Of a stretch of DNA of 64,000 nt, positions 55,267-64,000 are shown piece after piece. The notes beneath the pieces were generated by a model, which made no database searches, was not told the origin of the DNA, and was given only the letters and a program-made list of their open reading frames with translations. Source of the DNA: Acanthamoeba castellanii str. Neff. Taxonomy: Eukaryota > Discosea > Longamoebia > Acanthamoebidae. Positions within the stretch are counted from its first letter, which is position 1. Every line of letters starts with the position of its first letter. The DNA is taken from NCBI RefSeq assembly GCF_000313135.1, contig NW_004457313.1, positions 1,294,712 through 1,358,711 of the forward strand, given 5' to 3'. The translations under genes were made by a program, and so were the position numbers.

Positions 55267-55584
55267 TAAGCTTTTGCTTTCGTTACTTGCTGTGTTTGCT
55301 GGGTTGGGTTCTGGTTTGATGATTTTCTACTCTCCTGAGTCTGTTTTTATGCGGTCGGTTGTCGCCGATGACCCAAGAGCCCGAAACGGCGCGAAGCCAC
55401 CATTGGTCGGTTTGGTGGCGATCGCAACTCATTGGGACTCCCTGACTTTGCGAGGGTACTTGCAGAAGGCACACGACCGCACGACACGCACAGAACGCAT
55501 CGAAGAGTGAAAATGCATAACAATGGTGCTGTACAAGTGGGGACAGTGAGCGACATGTAACTCTGGGGGTGGCTGGTGGGTAGC

Positions 55585-58024
55585 TTAGGAGGTGATGGAT
55601 CGCGACGGGCGAATGTGAAGGGAACAGTAGGGCCTGCCGTCTGGGCCAGCGTAGAAGGTGTGCTCGAAGGGCACCCGGCACACGGTGCACGCGAAGCAGC
55701 CCTCGTGCCAGTTCTGCACCAAGGGCGCCGCGCGCGACGAGCAGCCCTCGGCGTCAGTTCGTTACCACGCGCAAGCCAGGTGTTCACATGACACGCCGAG
55801 GTGCATACCTTGTTCATCGCCACAAAGATCTCTCCGTGGATGGACTTGCCGCAACCGGAGCAGTAAAAGCACGCCGTCCTGCAGGAAAACCAAAATGGGT
55901 TTGTGTGTCGTGTGCGTGTGCGTGTGTCGTGTGTCGTGTGTGGCGGGAGGGGCAGGTACGGCTCGGCGCAAGCGGAACAGAGCGGCACGCCGTGTTGGTC
56001 ATTGCAGGTTTCGTATTGGAGGGACTTCTTGCACTGCATGCACTGCAGGCAACTCCTGTGCCACTTCTGCTCACCGATGCGCACGGGCACGTCCTTGATC
56101 TGATCGAATCGTCAGCGAACTGGTTCTAAGTGAACTGGAAGCTCGAGCGAGGCTGCATGTACCGTGTCGCCGCAGTGATGACAAGCGGGGAGGGTGAGCT
56201 TGTGTGTGCAGTATTGACAATGGGGCACACCCCGCAGCATGAAAAATGCGCCCGTGTTGAGCGGGCGCAGGCACTGATTGCACACCCTGATTTGAGGTGG
56301 TGAAGTTTAGTTCAGGCATTGGTAGCGTGGTCAAGGTGCATGGGTTCGAGAGAGTGGGGGGGGGGCGTACCAGCAGCCTGAGTGGTACGTGCGGTCGAGG
56401 GCCTTCAGCCTGGGGGCGCCCACAGGGATGGGCTGGTGGCCTTGAGATGATGGAAAGAGAAACTGTGAGCTGTGCGTTTTTGATGCGTAGTACTGAAGTG
56501 GGCGCCTAACACGTTGTGCGGCACGTACAGCGCGCGCAGGTGCCCAGTGGAGCGCTCTGCTCGAGCCTCAACGCATCTCGGTCGTTAGGCAGCATCGGCC
56601 TGAAGCGAATATGGACACAAGGAAAGAAGCACAGTGAGGCACGTGCACAACCCAAGAGAGAGAGAGAGCGCGCGAATGTGAAATGTAAAGTGGGACCCGC
56701 ACCCGTCGTTGAGCTGCTCGTTGAGAAGCCGCATGTCGACGCTCCTGTCCTGAGTGGTCGGGGCCGGTCCAAAGAGGGCAGGCGACGAGACTGAGCGCAG
56801 CTGCCCACCCGGCGACGTCGGCAAACCGAATCGGTAGTGATTGTGATAATGATGATGCTGGCGGGTGTTGCCGACAACCATGGTGGCGGGTTCTGCCTCC
56901 TCGTCGGGGATCGGAATGGACTCGAGCGATGACGACGCGGACAACGTCTCCTGGCCATGGTAGTGATCCTCGTCGTCGAGCGCGTTCACCTCGAGCTGTG
57001 CCAGCAGCTGCTCCAGTGTGGCCGTCTTCCTCTTCACCTCCTCGTCGTCTTCCTCCACCTTGGCCTGTTGATGGCGTGTGCGACCATGAACCTGGTGTTG
57101 GTGTTGGTGTCGATGCTGGCGGGCATCATCACCGACCACCTCTGCGATGGCGTCCAGCCCGTCGCGTGAGTGTGACGCGTTGGCGGAGAGGCCCTGCATG
57201 AGGTTCTCCCACTCCTGGTCCTTCTTTCTCCGTTCCTCCTCGCGTGTGGGTTGGTCATCATCGCCGCCGGCCCCGCTGAACTCTCCGCCGACCTCGTAGA
57301 GCGCGATGGAGTCGTTCGACTCGCCGAGGGCTTCGAGAGCGAATCGTTCAGCCTCGCGCAGGCGCTGCGGGTCGAGCGCCTTGGCGCGCTTCATGGTCCG
57401 CATGGGCAGCTGCGGAGACAGGGCCGACGAGAGCGGGTGCGGCATCGGTGCCGCCACCTGTTCCTGACTCGCGGACTTGACCACCCCTGCACCTCCCGCC
57501 AAACAAAACATATCAGCACAACCAGTGCTGTGTTGTGTGCGTGCGTGTGCGGTGGTGCATGTCGTGTGTGCGTGTGTGTTTATGGACGTGTCCGTACCAG
57601 CTCGCCAGCCGTTTTCGACGTTGGTGGCGGCGGCCGGCGGCTGCGGCGGTGGATCGCCCAGGAATTGGTGTACGAGGTCGGTCACGGACACGTTGCGGTC
57701 CCACACTGTGAGTCCGCTGGCGCTGGGCCTGGTCGACGAGTTCGTGGTGGTCGAAAGGAGGCCGAAGTCGGACTTGGGCCTCCCGTCTCCCTCGCTCAGC
57801 GAAAGGCCCGTCCCGGCGGTCTGACGCCCGGCGCGTCGTATGGGCGCGCCGCCCCCGCCACCGACGGGGCCACCACTGCCAGGAGGGGAAGTCGCGGAGG
57901 AGGAAGCCGAAGAAAGCGGCGCGGACGACTTCACCACGGCACGGCTGCGGCGCGAAGAGCCATTGCGGAGGGTGCCTGTTTTGGATTGAAGGGAGACCAG
58001 CAGCTCATCAAATACCTCCGTCAT
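55585..58024 (-). CDS. Paxillin-like protein: LD-like motifs plus three LIM domains
   Basis: Start 58024 (MTEVFDELLVSLQSKTG) follows an AG, so an upstream non-coding or coding exon is possible. Stop at 55587-55585. The N-terminal ~430 residues are Gly/Ser/His-rich and disordered, with amphipathic leucine motifs resembling paxillin LD motifs (FDELLVSL, LEQLLAQLEV). C-terminal LIM domains are pieced from short exons: LIM1 CARC...HSGC then CNQC...CQYC; LIM2 CHHC...HRSCLQCMQC...CSAC; LIM3 CSGC...HEGCFACTVC...CSLH. LIM zinc-finger tandems plus LD motifs mark adhesion scaffolds that link actin to membrane contacts. Paxillin itself has four LIM domains. The frame for the N-terminal part is long and open; the intron at 57487-57597 contains GT repeats. 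Confidence 0.82.
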
Positions 58025-58872
58025 CTGCAAGAATGAAGATGACAAAAAAAAACAACAACAAAGAATCAGTATTGACGTTTAATTTTCGGGTGAAGAAAAA
58101 CGAAGGACACCTCCGGCAGAACGAAGGTTAGGTTATGCAACCTGGAAGGGCCAGAGTCCACTGTCTGGTGAGCTTGCGCTTGTCGTGTTTGTTATTGTTG
58201 CGGCCGGAGCAACCCCGCTTGTGAGGAATCTCAAGAATGCGTCATCAGCGCTTTGACATTCCGAGATGGCAAGAAAAATTGCTTTCGCAGTCATTCCTGT
58301 TTCTTGAAAAGAGACCTGTCCTTCACCAACGCCTGACAGAGTTCGGTAGGTGTGTCGTCATCAGCACCGGTCGGAAGAGGAGATTCCTCACCAACCAGTT
58401 GCTCCGGCCGCAACAATAACAACAAACGAACGCGCTCTGAACGAGAGGAAGCGAAACCGCGGTTGAAAACAAAGTCCGCGCGCCCTTGCCCGAGTGACGC
58501 TAAGTGGCAAATGCACTTTCTCACTTTGCAGATGGCGCAGAGAAACGGCCAATTGGTGCACGCTGATAGAACGACCTCCGGCTACCAATCAGGGATAAGA
58601 GAGACAGGGGGTCGCGAGCACAGTGCAACCGAGGTCCATGGGAAACCAATTTGAATTTGTGGCCATGTGCAAAATCAAGAGTTTGACAAGACGTGGCTGG
58701 TCACTCAGTGTCCCACTGGACCTGGTCTACTGTGGTTTGGATACTTGACTGCCTGTCCGACACACCCGGACCATAAGCTTATCGCCACGCGCAGATAAAT
58801 AGCTGGGCTGGACAGACTCTTGTTTCTCTCACCCACCACCTTGTACAACACAACCCAACAACCAACGCCGTG
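58025..58872. other. Divergent intergenic region (LIM gene / receptor kinase)
   Basis: About 850 bp. A TATA-like GATAAATA lies at 58794-58801, ~75 bp upstream of the receptor ATG. ORFs here (for example 58237-58419) have no protein character. No repeats. Confidence 0.5.
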
Positions 58873-61800
58873 ATGCGACTGCTGACCACCGCCCTGCTAG
58901 CGGCCTTGATGGTTGCTTCGGCGCTGTTCTGCATTGCGCCTCTTACCGAAGGTGCGACCCACCCAACTAATCGATAGGCTTGTTGGCTTGTTTAGCAAAC
59001 TAACTTTTTCATTCATTCTTTCGGACTACAGCTGCGTTGAGTACCCAACTATACGGCGATGGAACCTCGAACGCCAAGAACCCCTACTCGATGCTTGGGC
59101 GCTGAGCTACAGCTACGTCCGCGATGACGTCAGGTAAGGTCCTTGAGTTAATCCATCATGAGAGTACGATCCTCATCGATGTTGATTCCAGCATCTCCTA
59201 CGCGGGCTCCGGAACTGAGGCCGCCCTCCCGGCCTACACCAAGCAGACCGTGGTTCGTTACCTCTCGCTTCTCGTTGGATGATCGTTTTTGTCGACCATT
59301 CTTCGTTTCTTTCATTTTTCAGACTTTTGGCGCCTTTTTCGCGATGTTGAACATTCACGATTTTAATTACCCTTGACATCGTCTTGTTTCATCAACGAAA
59401 TTGAAAGGATTTCGTGGGCACCGACCGAGGCATCACGAAGGACCTTGTCGCAGAATTTGCCACGCTGCTCCAGTTCCCCTTGTACGGGCAGGCCATGGTG
59501 GTGACCTACAACATCGACGGCCTGGATCCCGACACCGATCCCTACCTCGTTCGCCCTCCCACAATCACTCGCCCGAGCTGTCGATAGGCGCTGACCTTGT
59601 GGGGGGGGGGCAGATACTGGACAGGGAAACGCTGGGCCTCATCTGGGCTGGCGAGATCACGCAGTGGAATGATGCGCGCATCCAGGCCCTCAACCCGCCA
59701 GCGGTCAGCGCCAAGTTGCCGGCAGCAACCATCACCCTCGGTTACAACATCAACAGCGTGCTTTCGTTTGCCGAGGTGTTCAAGGTGGCCCTGTCGAGCT
59801 TCAGCGCCACCTTCCGCACGGCGCTGGCCGCGGCCAACGACTCGTATGCTCTCATGCCGCCGGCACTCGCTGGCCACGCCACCGAGGCCGGTAGGACAAG
59901 CGCCCTTCGCATGGCTTGGCTCAAGGTACGCGTTAACGCGCCCACGCGTTTTTGGATTCAACCTTAAAGTTGATCGGCGATGTGTGTACAGAACAATACG
60001 AACAGCATGACCTTCGTCAGGCAGGATGACTGTCTCAACTCGGGGTTGCCATGGGCGAACATGATTAACAAGGCCGGCAAGGTGGTCGCTCCGAGCGTGT
60101 ACTCCGTGCAAGCCGCCATGGCCCAGTTCGCGGCCAACTTCAGTGCGGGCAACCTCACCATCGACATCGTCGACGCGCCTGGTAACGACTCCTGGCCGCT
60201 GTCCTACACGACCTTCATCGCCATCAACCGGAGCATCACCGCGCTGGACTGCACCAACATCGAGGAGCTCATGCGCTTCATTGCCTGGACTCAGATCAAC
60301 GACGGGTACGCACGCGTTGCCTTATCTGAATACTCTCACTGACTCACCAACATAACGCAACAGGGCTTCAGTACTGGCAACCTCCAGCGGTGGTGTGCCA
60401 ATCGATGTGAGCCTGCGCAAGAACATCCTCGATCTCTTCACGCGCGTCCAGTGCAATGGAGAGCAAGCACTCGCCACGTCCTACCTCATTGGAGCCGGTC
60501 CCCCGTTGCCCGTCTACACGGCGTGGACGGTGGCGCAGTCGACGAGCGCGGCGACGATCAAGTACTTCGAAGCCACGTCTCTTCAGGCCAAGCAGCAGCT
60601 GCGTACCTTTGACGAGCAGTTCGGTGCCACGAGCAACGGTCTGGAGGCCGAATGGTACAGCAACATCCCCGACATCGCCCTCGTTCCCATGACCATCTAC
60701 GCTATCGTGCCGGCGTACAACCTGCGCGAGCTGGACGGGCTCGAGCTCGTGCTGGACTTCGATACCATCGCGGCCATCTACATGTCCGAGATCACGCAGT
60801 GGAACGATGCGCGGATCAAGGCCATCAACTCGCCGGCCGTTGCCGACGTGTTGCCCGCCAAGTCAATCGTAGTGGTCACCCAAACCACGAGCTCCGACAT
60901 CACCCAGCTGTTCACGACCATGCTCAGCGCCAAAGTGGCTGCTTTTGCTGCTCAGGTACCTCCCCTTTCGCCAGTACGCTTGGCTACAGTGGCTTACGTT
61001 CGCCTCCGTTATGCCAAACGATGCGTAGGTGGGCGCGAGCGACGTAGTTACATTTCCGGTGCAATCCGGTATCAACCAGTCGGTCGAGGTGGATAACTAC
61101 ACGTCCTTGGTCGCCACGTGGCGGACACCAATTATGGCTTCGCCTTCATCAACAACTACGACGCCGTTCTGGTATATGGTCCCTATCTGCACTCCACTCT
61201 CTAGTGGCTCCTAAACCGTGCCTACGCCCCACACACAGACCCGCACGCTGAATCTGGCGAACATGAACAATACCGCGGGCATGGTGGTCCGCGCCAATTC
61301 GACCACCGTCCAGAGCGCGCTGAGCAACTACCTGGCAGTCAACGCCAATCCGGCCTACACCGGCATCATCCTCAGTACTGTCGCGCATCCTCTATTTCAG
61401 GTCACATCACACGCTGACAGGTTTGTCTTTTTCGCTCGCACGCAGGCGCAGGTGCCGCGAGCTGGCCATTGGCGACCTTGGTTCGTTCTTCTATCGCAGC
61501 AAGACGATGGAGGACTGCAACAAGGCCGCGGCCTTGGCCAGCTTCCTGTACTACTCGCAAACCGACCCGGAAGCCAAGTCAATCGCCGATAGGTACGATA
61601 TCCACGGTGCGCCGTCCCGGTGGTGCTAGCCCCCTAACGCCGCACCACACGTTGCACCCGGACAGGCAGGGCTTCATACAGGCGTCGACCGACGCCGGAC
61701 TCCAGCGACGTTTCCTGAACCAGCTGAAGGAGTTCACCTGCGATGGAGTCGCTGTGAGCTCCCTCTACGGATGCATCAACGACGGACGGACTGTGCTCCG

Positions 61801-64000
61801 ATGCCGGTGTGTGCACCAACAACACGTGCATCTGCGACAGCGGAAGAGATGGCCAGTATTGCGAGAGCTTCGTGAGCGCCAGCTCGTCTAGCGATGCCTC
61901 CACCATCACCTATGGGTTCGAGTCACACTTCAACATATGGGAGTGTGCACTGCGAGAGCACTGACCCTCTCTGCTCGGCGTATCTTGTTTGTTGTCCTTG
62001 TGGTGGTGTGGACGCGTTTACAGCTGTCATCATCCCCGTGGCTGCGGTCATCCTGCTGGTGCTGGTCGGCTTCATCGTCGTGCTGGTGTTCTTGATCAAG
62101 CGCAGGGGCAACAAGTCTGACGACTGGGAGATCGAGTACTCGGAACTCGAGGTCGGCGAGCAGCTTGGCGCCGGCGGGTACGCGGACCTCTCTCTTCCTC
62201 GTCAGCTCGTGCCTGCCCCCTCGCGAGCCGGCCACGATTCGTTTCGGCTCCTAATTAGGTGGGTGGCGTCGACCGCAGCTATGGCGAAGTGCACAAGGCC
62301 GTGTGGAAGGGCACGGAGGTGGCCGTCAAGGTGATCGCTGCCGAGAAGATCACCAAGGACATGGAGAAGAGCTTCCAGGACGAGGTGCGGGTGATGACCT
62401 CGTTGCGGCATCCCAACGTGGTGCTGTTCATGGCCGCCTCGACCAAGCCGCCCAAGATGTGCATCGTCATGGAGTACATGGCCCTCGGTTCGCTCTACGA
62501 TGTACGCTCGCGCGCACTGCCTTTGTCGGGACGTCGAAGCCCTGCGTCTCACTGAAGAGTTGTTTGCGCGCGTACAGTTGCTGCACAACGAGCTGGTGCC
62601 TGAGATCCCCTTCCAGCTGAAGGCCAAGATGGCCTACCAGGCCTCCAAGGGCATGCACTTCCTCCACTCCTCCGGTACCCCAAACCTTCTTCGCGCTTCG
62701 TTCTTCCCCCCCCCCAATATGCGCCTTCCACTCACTCCCGGATGTGGCGCTGGCCATCCAGGCATCGTGCACCGCGATCTCAAATCGCTCAACCTGCTGC
62801 TCGACAACAAGTGGAACGTCAAGGTGAGCGACTTTGGTCTCACCAGGTTCAAGGAGGACGCGAAGAAGGGCGGCTCCCAGAACATCGTCGGCAGCGTGCA
62901 CTGGACCGCGCCCGAGGTGCTCAACGAGTCGCCCGACGTGGACTTCATTCTGGCCGATGTCTACAGCTTCGGTATCATTCTGTGGGAGCTTCTGTCCCGC
63001 GAACAGCCCTACTTCGGCATGAGGTGCGTGCAGTGTGTGTGTGTGTGTGTGAGTGTGTGTGTGTGTGTGTGAGTGTGTTGCGACTCGGGAGCTTACACCT
63101 CCACAACTTTTCGCCCATCCCCAGTCCGGCAGCAGTGGCGGTGGCGGTGATCAGGGACGGCATCCGGCCGCACATGCCCGACAACGTCACCTCGTGCCCG
63201 CCGAGTACGAGGAGCTGGTCACCAGCTGCTGGCACAGCGACCCGGTCATCCGCCCCACGTTCCTCGAGATCATGACCCGCCTCTCCGCCATGCACGGCGA
63301 CTCGACGTCGGGCGGCGTCACGTCGTTCACCTCCAAGACCACCACCTCCTCCTCGAGCGGCAACTCGGGCGGCGAGCAGCGACGGCAGCCCAAGAACACC
63401 AACACCTACGGCTCGTGGACCCTGCCCTCGACCAACGGCTCGGCCACGTCGACCGGCTCGTCGTCGTCGTCCAACGCCTCCAAGAACTTCTCGGCGGCGC
63501 AGGTCGCGGCCGGCGGCGTGCGCGCGCCGAGGGCGAGGTGGCGATCGTGTTCACCGACATCACCCGCGCCGCCTCGCTTTGGGAATTCAACGCCGCGGCC
63601 ATGCGCGACGCCACGCTGGTGCACAACGACACCCTGCGCGCGGCTCTCAAGCGGCACCGGGGCTACGAGGTGGTGTTCCTGCGCGACCGCAACAGCGGCG
63701 AGGGCTCGTTCTGTATGGCCTTCCAGCACACGGCCGACGCGCTGGCCTGGTGCGCCGACGTCCAGCAGGCCCTGCTCGAGGTCGAGTGGCCCGAGGCGCT
63801 GCTCGACCACCCGGGCGCGGCCGAGGAGTGGGGCGACGTCGACGACCGCGTGCTCTACAAGGGCCTCCGCGTGCGGATGGGCGTCCATGTCGGCACGCCC
63901 AAGGTGGTGCGCGACCCGATGACCCGGCGCGTGGAGTACATCGGCCCGGTGGTCAACGCCGCCGCGCGCATCACCGCCATGACCCACGGCGGCCAGATCG
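58873..64000 (+). CDS. Receptor kinase-nucleotide cyclase: signal peptide, two PstS-like domains, Cys-rich module, TM, TKL kinase, cyclase; frame interrupted; 3' end outside window
   Basis: Signal peptide MRLLTTALLAALMVASALFC. Two phosphate-binding-protein-like repeats follow: VGTDRGITKDLV...ITQWNDARIQALNPPAV, then ITQWNDARIKAINSPAV...SDITQLF. Next come an EGF-like Cys cluster (CSDAGVCTNNTCICDSG...YCESF) and a TM helix (AVIIPVAAVILLVLVGFIVVLVF). The kinase is spliced as LGAGGYG/EVHKAVWKGTEVAVK, IVHRDLKSLN, VSDFGLTR, GSVHWTAPEV. The cyclase homology domain reads EVAIVFTDITRAASLW...GSFCMAFQHTADALAW...YIGPVVNAAARITAM and runs off the window. Conserved blocks lie in different frames around 59093, 61117, 61482, 61785, 63200 and 63529, always by one base and mostly in C/G runs. 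It is therefore either a pseudogene or a region of base errors. In the cyclase the usual GD-x-F metal/loop motif is GEGSF. Confidence 0.82.
63032..63076. repeat. (GT)n microsatellite in the receptor kinase intron
   Basis: About 45 bp of GT repeats with GAGTGT interruptions directly after the donor at 63024, in the intron before the last kinase exon. Confidence 0.8.

Noticed and set aside
1..64000. CRISPR arrays, insertion sequences, retrotransposons, operons
   Set aside because: No spaced direct repeats of the right size, no transposase or reverse-transcriptase motifs, and the genes are intron-split and individually promoted.

Overview
This is eukaryotic nuclear DNA, most consistent with an amoebozoan close to Acanthamoeba. 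The coding sequence is GC-rich. Almost every gene is split by short GT-AG introns of roughly 50-120 nt, many filled with GT/CA or TGTCG simple repeats. Intergenic gaps are often only tens of bases. Gene content (ankyrin-LRR-Roc-COR kinase, BAR-PH-ArfGAP-ankyrin proteins, a phosphate-binding-like receptor kinase fused to a nucleotide cyclase) fits that group. No tRNA, rRNA, CRISPR array or transposon was found. Exon coordinates were derived by hand from splice consensus and reading phase.

Layout. 1-2177 (+): 3' part of a haem peroxidase/cytochrome P450 fusion ending in KDEL. 3254-5583 (-): family 1 glycosyltransferase with a C-terminal membrane anchor, sharing a ~105 bp bidirectional promoter with 5689-7728 (+), a TrhO-type rhodanese tRNA hydroxylase with a presumed mitochondrial presequence. 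8014-10563 (+): F-box/ankyrin protein flanked by RGG boxes. 10710-11374 (-): small Cys-rich secretory/membrane protein. 11726-~18504 (-): LRRK1-like Roco kinase. 18589-20110 (+): ankyrin/coiled-coil protein. 20450-21173 (+): GNAT acetyltransferase.

21442-29043 and 35075-~41580 each hold the same convergent pair: a plus-strand BAR-PH-ArfGAP-ankyrin gene followed tail-to-tail by a minus-strand Sec14/CRAL-TRIO gene. This looks like an old segmental duplication of a membrane-traffic module. Between the copies lie a TATA-driven intronless coiled-coil gene (29999-30775), an Svf1-like lipocalin gene (31140-32504) and a PP2C phosphatase (32656-34760, minus).

41845-43194 (+): PAP2-like multipass membrane protein. 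43475-45044 (+): AT-hook protein with a KEN box and an E2F-like promoter site. 45059-48452 (-): ERMARD/DUF4209-like protein. 48594-52475 (+): RNB-family exoribonuclease with a presumed mitochondrial presequence; the two are divergent across a perfect 22-bp palindrome. 53185-53544 (+): small basic protein. 53728-55266 (-): MDR oxidoreductase. 55585-58024 (-): paxillin-like three-LIM protein. 58873-64000 (+, runs off the end): receptor kinase-cyclase whose conserved motifs fall into successive frames at about five or six points, indicating a decaying gene or clustered base errors.

The strongest candidates for new biology are the ER-retained peroxidase-P450 fusion, the duplicated ArfGAP/Sec14 block, the KEN/E2F/AT-hook gene and the receptor-cyclase with an altered metal motif.
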